Assembly: GCF_030272615.1 (NCBI RefSeq)
Contig: NC_081407.1
Coordinates: 439,543,213 to 439,607,212 of the forward strand
Length of the DNA: 64,000 bases
Reading direction: 5' to 3'
DNA from: Cryptomeria japonica
Lineage: Eukaryota > Streptophyta > Pinopsida > Cupressales > Cupressaceae
The first letter of the stretch is position 1. Each line of letters begins with the position of its first letter. The notes under the pieces were generated by a model, which was not told where the DNA came from, did no database searches, and saw only the letters and a list, made by a program, of their open reading frames with translations. This document shows, in pieces, positions 11,173 to 23,410 of this stretch. The translations under genes and the position numbers were made by a program.

Positions 11173-11836
11173 GCTTTTTGTGTTGAAGACATATGAGATT
11201 GAAAGAATCTAGTGATTGCGTAAAATATTTATCGAAAGGAGATCTGATAATATAGACTGTATTTTACTTGTGGTGGACTCTTTTTGTCTTTCTTTCTTCT
11301 TCAACAGTGGGCCTCTCAGGGCAATGAGCCCATCTATAATTGTTAATGAGCCTTTCCTTATTTGGCAATGAGCCCACTTGTAGTGAGCACATTGGTAGTG
11401 AGCCACCTATTGTATAAATCACCTTAATTGATGTTCATATATTGAGAATTATCATTCTCTGTGGTTTTTCCCTTCTTTTGTTTTCCACGCAAATTCTAGT
11501 GTCTCTTGTATTTGATTTGACTTTTGTATGCACTTCTTAATTCTTCTCAATATTTTGAATTTGTTCATTAAAGTTAAAATTGATAATTTTTTTATCAACT
11601 AATTCATCCCCACTCTCGGTTGCTTGGATATTCATATTCTACAAAATGGTGATGGGATATGCTAAATATGCTTCTATGATAAGTCAATAGCATAAAAAGG
11701 CAATTCTTTGTCGCGATCAGAGTAAATTATGGATATAAGCAAGGAATGTGGGCTTGAGTCATGGGTCCAATGTTCCTTTTTACTATTTTTCATGTGCATT
11801 CAATTTGGTGAGTGTCAAACTATCTCTATTAACATT
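11173..11836 (+). repeat. Probable LTR-like remnant flanking element B, no gene
   Basis: Contains TTCTCTGTGGTTTTTCCC...GTTTTCCACGCAAATT (about 11455-11500) followed by TTGATTTGACTTTTGTATGC and TCAATATTTTGAATTTG. This order resembles the R-U5 part of plant copia LTRs on the plus strand. A PBS is not seen after the AT-rich end. I treat it as an LTR relic at low confidence. Confidence 0.35.
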
Positions 11837-14184
<2,348 letters not shown>

Positions 14185-15330
14185 TGAATTTTTTTTTATA
14201 TAGAGCATTTTGCATGCACCTTATTTGTCACATGCCAAATGCATAATTTGCATTTTTTTACATTTGGTGCACACCAAATTTGGCATGCATCATATTTAGC
14301 ATGTGCCAAACTATCTACCTTAAAAAACACCAAGCCTTCGGCATGGATTTTTCTTGGGCATCCAACCTAAAGGATTGGATGTCCTTCTCAAGCATGATAC
14401 ATGTTTTTCAAAAAAAATTGAAAATTTTCTAACATTTTTGTTTGTGTTCTCTATTAGGTTTGTATGTGTTTCAAAGTAAACAAAAATAAACACCATACAA
14501 TCATTAAGATCTCTCTCAACAATCTAGCCATTTAATTCTTTTCAAATTTTGATTATGTTAAGGTCTTCATCTCTAATTTCTTTTGTTAGTGTGTCTATTT
14601 TTTGTCAAGAACCAACATATCATATTTTGGGCATAGATTTTACTTGTTTATTGAATTTTGAAACAAATTACTTTTTTAGAAACAAATTACTTTTTTAGAA
14701 ACAAGAATCCATTCTACACAATTTTTAAAAAATATTGTTTTTTGATTAATTTTCACAAATTTTTTGGGGGAGCACACTCAAATTTCTATTTTTCAGGATG
14801 TGTCCACTTCGAAAATTTGTAAAAATTAATATATTCATTAAAAAATTAGCTGAAAAATCTAGTATAAACTTCAATGTTTTAGCTAATTTCTCACTGGAGT
14901 GATTTACAAAATTCTTTAAAAAGTTAACATTTTAGGGGCACCACCTTTGGTTCTATGTTATGTTTTTTTGATAAAAATAGGACCAATATATGTGGTGCCC
15001 CATTTTGAAACCCTTAATTTCTACCATTTTTAAAACAAATTAGTAGTTTAGAAAGTATATTAAAAGCACTTCAACTTTTGTTCTTATAAATTTTGAGTGT
15101 ACCTATCTTCAATTTCTTGTCAAAGTTCAAACTCTGTTGATTTGAAAAAAAAAAGTGGCATCTTAAGACCTTTTTTTGGTCCCCCATCTTTGTGCACTTA
15201 CCCTCTTTTACATTTATTTCTTGTGTGTTTTCATATTTAATGAAAAATCTAAAAAAAATCATGAAAATTAAAAAGTGAAAAAAATTTAAAAACCCAAAAA
15301 AATCAAACTAGCATCATGGATTAGCCTTAT
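14185..15330. other. AT-rich DNA without recognisable gene
   Basis: Contains TTGGCATGCATCAT/GCATGCACC/ACATGCCAAA-type words at 14208-14310 and a 19-bp tandem repeat AAACAAATTACTTTTTTAG at 14661-14698 with a third partial copy. It may be the 5' leader of the gypsy remnant that becomes readable at about 15331. Confidence 0.4.
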
Positions 15331-15598
15331 GCATTTCGTAGGGAAGGTGAAGAATTTATCCCTCCTCCACCATCACAAACAGAGATATTAGAACAAAAAC
15401 TAAGGATATTGAAATAAAAATTTGAAGAAATGAAAATTACTAGAGCCAAAACCTTCACATTACAACAAAAACACCTCCTCCATAGATGCATACATCCCAG
15501 ATCTAGACTTCATGGAGTGACATGAAAAAATGGTTATGGAAGTTGAAGCATCTAGGAAAAACCCTCAAGTCGCATATCCAGACTACATTCCCCAAAGT
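15331..15598 (+). pseudogene. gag: Ty3/gypsy gag remnant, left half (split by element C)
   Basis: One plus frame reads RREGEEFIPPPPSQTEILEQ and, past a stop, KFEEMKITRAKTFTLQQK; a shifted frame then reads KMVMEVEASRKNPQVAYPDY up to the element C boundary. The proline-rich/coiled composition and the zinc-knuckle-like gag C-terminus on the other side of element C (20681 onward) suggest one interrupted gypsy gag. This half alone is not diagnostic, so the assignment is inference. Confidence 0.5.
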
Positions 15599-16158
15599 TG
15601 TTAGGAATTGCATGCAAAAAATATCAATTATATGCAGATAAATATTAAATACAGAAATGAAAAACACAAAAATAATAACAGAGAGGAGACAATTTTAATG
15701 TGTTTCACCCAAACTCAGGATACATCCATCAAACAGAGAGTCCAATATTATTATCCAGTAAATCAAAACTGATTACAACCAGCAATCCCCTTGCAACTCA
15801 ATACCGCTGCAAAATGCTACAAAATTCTCTATGGAAAACCCTAACCCTTAACCTTTCTATCAAGACTTATGTCGGTTACAAAATTAGGGTTACAACATGT
15901 TAGCCAATAGAAAAATAACACTTGACGCCTTTATTAAATATTGTCTTTTTTGGCCTCATGAGGCACTGCCCCTCGATCCCACCCTGTATCGCGATAGGAA
16001 GTGTGTCAGGGGCACTGCCATTGGACCTCGCAAGGGGCACTACCCCTTGGCCCCATCTTGGGGGTGCTACCCCCAATCAAAAAATATGGGGGGAAATTGC
16101 ACCGATAGAAGTAGGGAAAATTTAATCTTTGAGTCTAATTAGGCTCCATACAACAACA
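15599..16158 (-). repeat. Element C 3' LTR
   Basis: Begins TGTTAGGAATTGCATGC and ends CCATACAACAACA on the plus strand. A GC-rich stretch, GGGGCACTGCCATTGG...GGGGCACTACCCC...GGGGGTGCTACCCCC (16008-16075), contains short self-complementary words. The 3' boundary is set by alignment with 20321-20680, after which the two sequences diverge. Confidence 0.9.
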
Positions 16159-16249
16159 ATCTTCAACTTGGAGATTAATCAGACTCCACAACATATCATT
16201 TCCCACTTGGAGACTAATCATAACACCACTGACCCCGTAGATCCCATTG

Positions 16250-16999
16250 GAAGAAAACACTCTGGACTCTACTATTCTATTCTATTATTTTCAGTATTGA
16301 AGACCAACTGAAGCTGAAGAGGAGCTCAACTTCTCCCTTGTCACTTCCTTTGTAAACATATTTGCTAGATTTTCATCTATATGTATATGTTTCCAGCCTT
16401 AATTATCCATCATCTAACACTAACCGAATGAAGTGATACCTCAACTATATGTGTTTTGTCTTTGAATGCAAGGCAAAATTATTTGCAAGAGGGATGTCAC
16501 TCTAGCTATCTGTAAACAAATCATTGTTAGCCTGTCTTTTGTCCAATTCTTCCATGAAATATTGCAGCCATATCATCTCTTGTCTTGCCTTTGTTGCAAC
16601 TGCATACTCTACCTCTATGGTGGATAAAGAAACTACCTTTTGCAACCTCGAGAGCCAACTCACCGTTGTCCCACCGACAGTAAAGATAAAAACTGTAGTA
16701 CTTCGTCTAGTATCAATATCCCTTGGCAAATCTGAGTTTACATAACTTATTAAATCAATATTAGAGCCCCCAAAACATAAATGTTTATTGGATGTACCTC
16801 TCAAATACTTGAGAACCCATTTACTACATTCCAATGCTCGAATCTAGGATTACTCATATACCTACTTACGACTCCAACAACATGTGAAATATCTAGTCTC
16901 GTGCATACCATGGCATACATTAGACTTCCTACAACTGAAGCATATGGTACCTTGGACATTTTTCTTTCTCCTCTTGCGTCTTTGGACACATCTCCTTAG
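16250..16999 (-). pseudogene. pol: Element C RNase H
   Basis: The region 16989-16801 reads YASVVGSLMYAMVCTRLDIS and GVVSRYMSNPRFEHW, the usual start of copia RNase H. A second frame (16834-16502) gives VLKYLRGTSNKHLCFG, SYVNSDLPRDIDTRRST (the family's DSDWAGD is altered here to NSDLPRD), VSWLSRLQKVVSLSTIEVEY and QEMIWLQYFMEEL. Past a stop, HSKTKHI and RYHFIR continue towards 16300. Frame changes and the damaged Asp motif indicate decay. Confidence 0.85.
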
Positions 17000-17820
17000 C
17001 CAGTTTAAAATGAGTAGGCAAAGGTGTGCTGACAACTTTTGCATTCTCCATATGGAATCTCTGCAACACCTTTTCAACTAATTAGCCTGAGATAGAGTCA
17101 ATTGTTTGTTCTACCTAACTCTGCAAATTTTCATACCAAGGATTTGTTTTTCTGCCCCCAAATCCTTCATAGCAAATGCTTTTTCTAAATGTTGTTTTAA
17201 CTCTTTAATGTGATCCATAGTAGACCCTGTTACAAGCATGTCATCAACATAGAAACACAAAATAATGTAGTTATCATTGTCCAACTTCTTAAAATAAACA
17301 CAATGGTTAGGATTACACCTATTGTAGCCTTGTTCAGTCATAAAACTATTGAATTTCAAGTACCATTGTCGAGGTACTTGTTTCAAGCCATATAAACTCT
17401 TCTGCAATCTACAAACCAATTTCTCCTTACCTTTGAACTCAAATCCTTGGGGTTGTTCCATATATATCTCCTCCTCCAAATCACCATGGAGAAAGGAATT
17501 TTTCACATCTAGCTATTCCAAATGCAAATCTTCAGTAGCCACAATACTTAAAACAGTATGAATAGAAGTCATCTTAACAACTGGAGAAAATATCTCAGCA
17601 AAATCAATGCCCTTTTTCTGTGCAAATCCTTTAACAACTAGCCTAGATTTAAATCTATGCTAACCTCCATCTTCCTCTTTCAGCCTATAAACACATTTGT
17701 TTTGTAAAGCCTTTTTACTTGCAGGCAACTTACATAATTTCCAAGTCTGATTTTTGTGCAAGGAGTCCATTTATTCTTTCATGGCAAGCTCCCACTAAAT
17801 CTTTGTATCCACCTACATAG
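17000..17820 (-). pseudogene. pol: Element C reverse transcriptase (YVDD retained)
   Basis: The catalytic part is an open 131-codon stretch (17506-17111): NSFLHGDLEEEIYMEQPQGF, LVCRLQKSLYGLKQVPRQWY, then IILCFYVDDMLVTGS (about 17230), the YVDD metal site, followed by DLGAEKQILGMKI. Upstream frames add KNKCVYRLKEEDGG and FSPVVKMTSIHTVLSIVATE. A stop after IHTVLSIVATEDLHLE and another after KICRVR interrupt the polyprotein. It copies element RNA into DNA in an intact relative. In contrast to element B, the active centre is present. Confidence 0.9.
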
Positions 17821-19110
17821 CTTCATCATATCCTTCTGGTTCACCAACATCTGTTAAAAAAATAGTAGAAAACAAAGAGGGAGAGAACCTCTTAGGGGGT
17901 CTACTTAGCCTTGCTGACCGTCTAACATTCACTAGAGTTTGTGGTATTTCTAGTTGTTGTTTTGGAGCATGAGGAACCACTGGAACATCACTATCTGGAA
18001 TATCAACCAGCACAACAAAATCCTTTTCTTTCTTCTCAAGATACTACAACTGATCTTTGTACAACACCTTCTCATTGAATACAACATCCCCACTTCTCAC
18101 AATTTTCAGATTTTCAACATCACAAAGCCTATAACCAAATTCATCAATGCCATATCCACGAAAAAATACATTTTTTTTGATTTTGCATTAAGCTCGGTTT
18201 TGTTTTCAGAATCTACATGTGCAAATGTTTCACATCCAAAGGTTTTGAGAAAAGATTAACTCACCTTCTTACCTGTCCATTCTTCCTCTGGAATACCACA
18301 GCCCAAAAGAGCTAAAGGACCGCTATTAATTTAATATACAACAGTATTGATAGCCTTTGCCCACATATTTAAAGGTAGCCCAACATAAAATCTCATGCTC
18401 CTTGCATGCTCCATTATTGTCCTATTCATGCGCTCAACCACTCTATTTTCTTGTGGAGTCCTTGGAACCATTTTCTAACTATGAATTACATTAAAGGAAC
18501 AATAATCCTCAAATTATTTGTTGCAATACTCACCACCATTATCAGACCTAAAACATTTTAGTCTTTTACCCGTCTCATTCTCAACCAAGCTTCTCCATTT
18601 CTTAAATATTTCATTGACATCAGATTTCTATCTAAGGAAATAAATCCAAACCTTCCTAGTTGCATCATCTATGAATGTAACATAATACCAAGAGCCACCG
18701 AGAGAAGATACTTGAGTTGGTCCCCATACATCTGTATGCAGTACAAGCTCCAACTTTTCATCTTTCTTTTGCTTCCCATCCGTGCGACCACTATCTCTCT
18801 TTTGTTTTCCATACACACAAATTTCACAAAAATCCATATTAATGCATTTTAGACCTGGTAAAAATTTTTTAGAATGAAGTACCTTCATACCTTTTTCACT
18901 CATATGCCCAAGTCTGTTGTGCCATAGTGTTGTCTTAGAACCTGCAACAACTGTTTTAGTTTCTTCCTGTGAACCCGCAACAATTGTTCCTGAATGTGTT
19001 TGGATTTTCTCTGCAAAAACTAAAGTAGAAGGAATAGTATGACTTGTACAAAGATATAAGGTGCCTACTTTCACACCTTTTTCTACTATCAAGGCACCCT
19101 TTGAAACCTT
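17821..19110 (-). pseudogene. pol: Element C integrase and GAG-pre-integrase
   Basis: The zinc-binding N-terminus reads LWHNRLGHMSEKGMKVLHSK then FCEICVYGKQKR (HHCC pattern). The core starts LVLHTDVWGPTQVSSLGGSW (first Asp) and YYVTFIDDATRKVWIYFLR (19092-18628). Further pieces are spread over frames: the region near 18430-18570 encodes the second Asp and the Glu-bearing ERMNRTI-like segment on the minus strand. The linker LPQTLVNVRRSARLSRPPKR-like region (18013-17813) leads into RT. Stops between these pieces make it a pseudogene. Confidence 0.82.
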
Positions 19111-19139
19111 TCAATTTTTATCATTAAAAGTAACTATGC

Positions 19140-19443
19140 AATCTTCATCACCTAGCTACCCGACTAAAATTAAACTCCTACTCATCCTTGGAACGTGCCT
19201 TACCTCTTGTAGTAGCCAATGATTCCCATTCTACAACTTAATCTTAATTCTTCTCTTTCCAACAATCTGACAGGGTTCATTATCTCCCAAATAAACCAAC
19301 CCAAAATCCCCTTGGACATAATCAAGAAAATAACTTCTATGGGGCATAGCATGAAATGAAGCCCCTAAATCTAAAACCCATGAATCATCAGCATTATCTA
19401 GGGAAAGTATCAAAACATCTTCTTCAGAATTATTACTTATCAC
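19140..19443 (-). pseudogene. pol: Element C protease
   Basis: An open segment reads DDSWVLDLGASFHAMPHRSY then GLVYLGDNEPCQIVGKRR. The family signature is WVLDSGASFH; here D-S-G is D-L-G, so the catalytic Asp remains but the adjacent Ser is Leu (a single TCA to TTA change would do this). A stop after KIKL (19231) and others downstream break the frame towards GAG-pre-integrase. Confidence 0.82.
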
Positions 19444-19469
19444 ATTTGCCTCCTTATTACCCTCTTGTT

Positions 19470-20236
19470 TGTCTCCTTCTTTATTCTTTCAAGACCAACA
19501 ATCTTTCTTCACATGACTTGGTTTCCTATAGTACCAACAATATTTGGGATATCTTGTTCTTTGAATTTCCTCATGTGACTTCCCACGACCTCCATAACCT
19601 TTTCCTCTCTCCTTTGGTCTACCCTACTTTTTGCATTCAAAACACTACCTGATGTGGATCCACCTGAGATTTTCCTACAAACTTCATCACTCACAAGAAC
19701 ACCAACATCATCATCAAATTTTAAGGTATTTTAACCAGGAACAAAGTTACTAACTACCATTACCAAACCATTCCATCTTTCAGGAAAAGAAGATAATATC
19801 AAGAGAGCCCTAACTTCTTCATCAAAATTTGCCTTTAGAGGAGACAACTAACTGGTAATCGTATTAAACTCATTTAAATGATCTATCATAGATCCACCTT
19901 CAATTATTTTCAAATTAAATAGACGCTTAATGAGAAATACCTTATTTGAGGATGAGGATTTTTCATACAATTTAGCCAGTGCCGACATCAGTTCTATAGT
20001 CATTGTTTCTTTTATTATATTGAATGCTACAAACGGTGCCAGGCACAGCTGAATGGTTCCCAATTCCTTTCTATCCATAATATTCCAATCCTCATCACTC
20101 ATTGTGCCTTTCTTGGTTGTTCCTTCCAATGACCTCCATAAATCCTTTAGAGATAGATAATCCTCCTTCTGCATCTCCACAACTGATAGTTTTTCAGATT
20201 GAATTTTTCTACCTTCAATTTACCCCCATCCGCCAT
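19470..20236 (-). pseudogene. gag: Element C gag
   Basis: The start ATG at 20236 gives MADGGKLKVEKFNLKNYQLW, then a one-base shift leads to KEDYLSLKDLWRSLEGTTKK and a UBN2-type capsid: CLAPFVAFNIIKETMTIELM, LAKLYEKSSSSNKVFLIKRL, FNLKIIEGGSMIDHLNEFNT (20180-19848). The zinc knuckle near 19495-19535 reads CWYYRKPSHVKKDC, with the second Cys changed to Tyr. Several stops follow. The order relative to PBS and protease fits copia gag. Confidence 0.87.
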
Positions 20237-20307
20237 TGCTCCCACTTAACCATGAGACTCCCACTCAACTATGAGATCTTCCTGCAGACGATAATCAAAC
20301 ACAACTA

Positions 20308-20319
20308 GCTCTGATACCA
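20308..20319 (-). promoter_or_regulatory. Element C primer binding site (perfect tRNA-iMet type)
   Basis: Minus-strand TGGTATCAGAGC, an exact match to the usual copia primer site, one base inside the LTR end. Confidence 0.93.
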
Positions 20320-20320
20320 T

Positions 20321-20680
20321 TGTTAGGAATTGCATATAGAAAATATGAATTATATGCAGATAAATATTAAACTCAAGAATAAAAAACATAGAAATAATAA
20401 TAGAGAGGAGATAATTTTAACATGGTTCACCCAAACTCAAGCTACATCCACCAAAATAGAGAGTCCAATAATATTATCCAGTAAATCAAAATCGATTACA
20501 ACTAGCAAATCCCTTGCAACTCAATATCACTACCCCTGGACCCCACAATGGGCGCTGCTCCTTGACCCCATCTTGGGGGTGCTACCCCCAAACCCTTGTC
20601 CAAAAATATGGGGGGAAACTATGCCGATAGAAGTAGGGAAAATTTAACCTCCGAGTCTGATTAGGCTCCATATAACAACA
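20321..20680 (-). repeat. Element C 5' LTR (internally deleted)
   Basis: Begins TGTTAGGAATTGCATAT and ends CCATATAACAACA. Against 15599-16158 it lacks about 200 bases between the ...CAACTCAATA and ...CACTACCCC segments, which removes much of the region that would hold regulatory sequence. Confidence 0.9.
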
Positions 20681-21578
20681 AAACCAATATTCTACCCAAC
20701 CAAAAATTGACATGTACATCTAGCACTTCAAACAACCAAGTCAACACGCAAAGGATAGCATCAAAACCTTTATTTCAATCACAAAAAAAAATTACACCTT
20801 TGAGTGAGCCTATAGAATTTGTATTGAAAATTTTTATCGCATCCAAGCTACTTACATTTCATGAGGGTGGACCTTTTGAACCTAGAATTAAACCATCATG
20901 GTGTAATAATAATAAATTTTGTAGATACCATAGGAACATGGGGCACAAGACTAGCAATTACCACAAACTGAAAAATCTCATTCAGGGCCTTATTGATCAA
21001 GGTGACATTACTATTGAAGAAATTCTAAATAATTCACCTAATGAGGAATTAGGTATGTGTCAAGATACATTTTTCAAGCATGATCAAAATCATATACCTA
21101 TGTCTAGCAATGAATCAACCCACAATAGTTACACCAATGATATATCTACCTCCCATGAAGATTTAGGCCCACAATTAGCCTCCATTTCTCCCACCATTCC
21201 TTCATCTCTTGAGGATTTCCAACAACAGTCCCCACCATTTTCATCAAATAGTGAACCCAATGATGATACCTTTCGAACGTACCCCCAGGGGCTATCCAAT
21301 ATAAAAATCCGAGCTATTCCTTTTCATGATACCAATCCCTCCCATGAGTCAAAAGTCTTAGAACCAATGCCACCATGCACTCCATGTCCAATAAAACCCA
21401 CTCTAGAGAGTCATATTCAAAGCATATGCCTATCATGCCAAAACATGAAATCCATCCAAGAATCCCCCATGCATATCCAAACCCATACCCCATGTCAAGA
21501 TGATAATCTAAAGTGTGAAGAAACAAGACGTAAAATGAATCAAGATCAAGATCCCAAAGCTTTGTAGGCAACAATGCA
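20681..21578 (+). pseudogene. gag: Ty3/gypsy gag remnant, right half with CxxH-type zinc motif
   Basis: A 286-codon open stretch (20707-21567). Its key segment, FCRYHRNMGHKTSNYHKLKN followed by LIQGLIDQGDI, matches the zinc-finger-like gag C-terminus of Tat/Athila-type gypsy elements (family pattern CxFHxxxGHxTxxCxxLK...LI.xG), with the last Cys changed to Tyr. The rest is Ser/Pro/His-rich and unrecognised. The open frame extends upstream to the element C boundary (NILPNQKLTC), supporting continuity with 15331-15598. It ends at a TAG, and a few bases later the solo LTR interrupts the locus. Confidence 0.72.
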
Positions 21579-21584
21579 GCAAAC
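21579..21584. repeat. Putative target duplication of solo LTR, left copy (GCAAAC)
   Basis: GCAAAC before TGAGAGG matches GCAAAC at 22898-22903 after ATTCCA. Copia-like duplications are normally 5 bp, so the sixth base may be chance. Confidence 0.6.
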
Positions 21585-22897
21585 TGAGAGGGTGGGGGGT
21601 GAATCAGTTTGCACATAAACTTTACTTAACTTAAACACAAACTTGGACCTGATTATTACCAATGAAAGCATAAATCAACACCACGTTAATAACACACATA
21701 AACCCAAGATTTTTGACGTGGAAAACCTGGTTAAGGGAAAAATCATGGTGGGATCTTTATACCCACAATGAGATAATACCTTGTTAGGATTAAATGAAAT
21801 ATTACAATGGGGAATGCACATGCATTCAGGCACACTTCCTAGAGATCACTACTCAAATACAAGAAGGGCTACAACCTTGAGGAAGGCTCACTGCCTTACA
21901 AGATTCAGACAACAATCTGGATTACATGAACTGATGAAATAACATCTCCCAATGCCTGATTATAGATTTGGTTAAGAACACATATACAAACTCTTCTCTT
22001 CACACTTCTACACACTCTTTAGCACTTCTTCATTTTTCTCCTCTACCACTGAAAGATCAAAACAATATTCGCATGTGCATATATATCTCTCAAATGAGTA
22101 TACATGTATTTATACAATTCATCAACCTATATTTCAAGGTTGACTAAACCCTCAACACAAATTACAAAATAATAACCTCACACACTACAACAATACATGT
22201 AAAACAAAACAATGTCGGCTAAGACATCTTCTAGACCTAAATCACCACCACAACCAAGAAACACCTCTAAGAATTATGCCTCGATCATTCGCAACAAGCT
22301 ACAATCACCATAAATGTCACATAACATGAAGAACACCATCGGATCAAGAAAATGATCAATACCATGCACAATGGTCAATATGGACCAACAACATGGATAA
22401 AACACAATCTAGAAACATCCACAAGCAATGTGAATCACCACAGAAACAACCACAACATCACCACTTATTAGAATCTTTATCATCATTATACTAAATCTTA
22501 AGAACATCAACTCAATTGTCTATCAAACTGAAAGATTCACTTCCGGACTTCCAAATCACAAACCATCTTAATTGAGGACACACCTGAACATCCCAAACAC
22601 TTAAACAAATCTTCAAACCAAGATATATCAATTTTGGAGCAATGCAAAGTACAAACCAGAATACTAAATAACACGAACAACTAAATAACAACCATAATAC
22701 TGGATCACACAACTCAATCAAAATATCATAAAGACCACTGAAACTATTGTTGAATCAACTAAAGATACTTATCTCAAAACCCATTAAACCACAACAACTC
22801 ATCTATAACAAACTAACCAAAACAACTCATTTAATCTAAATACAACACTGGAATACATAGAAGAATACGTTGACATCAATGATGAAACATCATTCCA
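21585..22897 (-). repeat. Solo LTR S1 in the gypsy remnant
   Basis: 1313 bp. On the minus strand it starts TGGAATGATG and ends CACCCTCTCA. It carries GGTGGGGGGTGAATCAG at its 5' plus-strand end and the GACGTGGAAAACC...AATCATGGTGGG block (21715-21755) seen in LTRs A, B, E and F, so it belongs to the same broad copia LTR group. No PBS or internal sequence adjoins it, hence a solo LTR left by LTR-LTR recombination. Confidence 0.72.
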
Positions 22898-22903
22898 GCA
22901 AAC

Positions 22904-23110
22904 TTCTCAACAATATCCAACAAGCTTTCCCATCCCATCCATTTTTTTATGAAGATCACACCTCCCTAAAATCTCATGATGATCCTTTTATACTTTTTTA
23001 TTCCATCCAAGATGATCCCCTTCCATATCAAGAGAAAAGTTTCTTTCCAAATCTCATTCATAATCCACTTCCTATGAAAGATCATGATATCCTTTTTGGA
23101 AACTTGAGTT
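22904..23110 (+). pseudogene. Gypsy coding fragment downstream of S1
   Basis: The plus frame reads LLNNIQQAFPSHPFFYEDHT, SLKSHDDPFILFYSIQDDPL and NLIHNPLPMKDHDILFGNLS before composition changes to GTTGTGTTG repeats. A second copy at 34974-35170 encodes nearly the same residues in the tandem unit. It probably continues the gypsy frame interrupted by S1, one base out of phase. No domain is recognised. Confidence 0.45.
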
Positions 23111-23405
23111 GTTGTGTTGTGTTGTCATTGATGTTAACCTATATTATGTTATCATTGATGTCAACCTGTCTTGTGTGGGAAAGAGTATTTATGTGTTGTG
23201 TTGAGTGTTTTGGTATTGGTGCGTGTTCTGGTGAAGATGTTGTGGTTTTTTCAAAAGATTGGTACAATGGAAGTTTCAATATTAAGGGAAACAATATTTA
23301 TGCAGGAAAGAGTTTTTAATGTCTCAGTGGAAAAATGTCTTGAATTCCTCTGATATGTGAAGACTATGTGTTATGGTTCTGAATACAATGTCTATGTTCT
23401 ATGTA

Positions 23406-23410
23406 TATTG
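23406..23410. repeat. Element D target-site duplication, left copy (TATTG)
   Basis: TATTG before TGTTGGTCTC matches TATTG at 33242-33246 after GAGTCCCAACA. The unoccupied site, ...TATATTGCATTATCAAG, is preserved in tandem copy 2 near 35464-35481. Confidence 0.93.

Larger units (their letters stand above)
15599..20680 (-). mobile_element. Element C: complete Ty1/copia retrotransposon (Tork/TNT1-like)
   Basis: Minus-strand order: LTR 20680-20321, perfect tRNA-iMet PBS, gag, protease, integrase, RT, RNase H, LTR 16158-15599. The RT keeps its YVDD core, but gag, protease and integrase carry stops and shifts. Motifs such as FSPVVKMTSI and QGFEFKGKEKLVCRLQKSLY resemble the Tork/TNT1 group. LTR lengths differ (560 versus 360 bp) because the 5' LTR lacks about 200 internal bases. 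Flanking five bases (AAAGT and AAACC) match only in part, so the target duplication is not clear. Confidence 0.92.

Noticed and set aside
21579-22903. S1 and the element F LTR (49136-50330) as the two LTRs of one large minus-strand element
   Set aside because: They share only the short group-wide motifs and have different ends (TGGAATGATG versus TGTTGGAG); S1 has its own flanking GCAAAC repeat.
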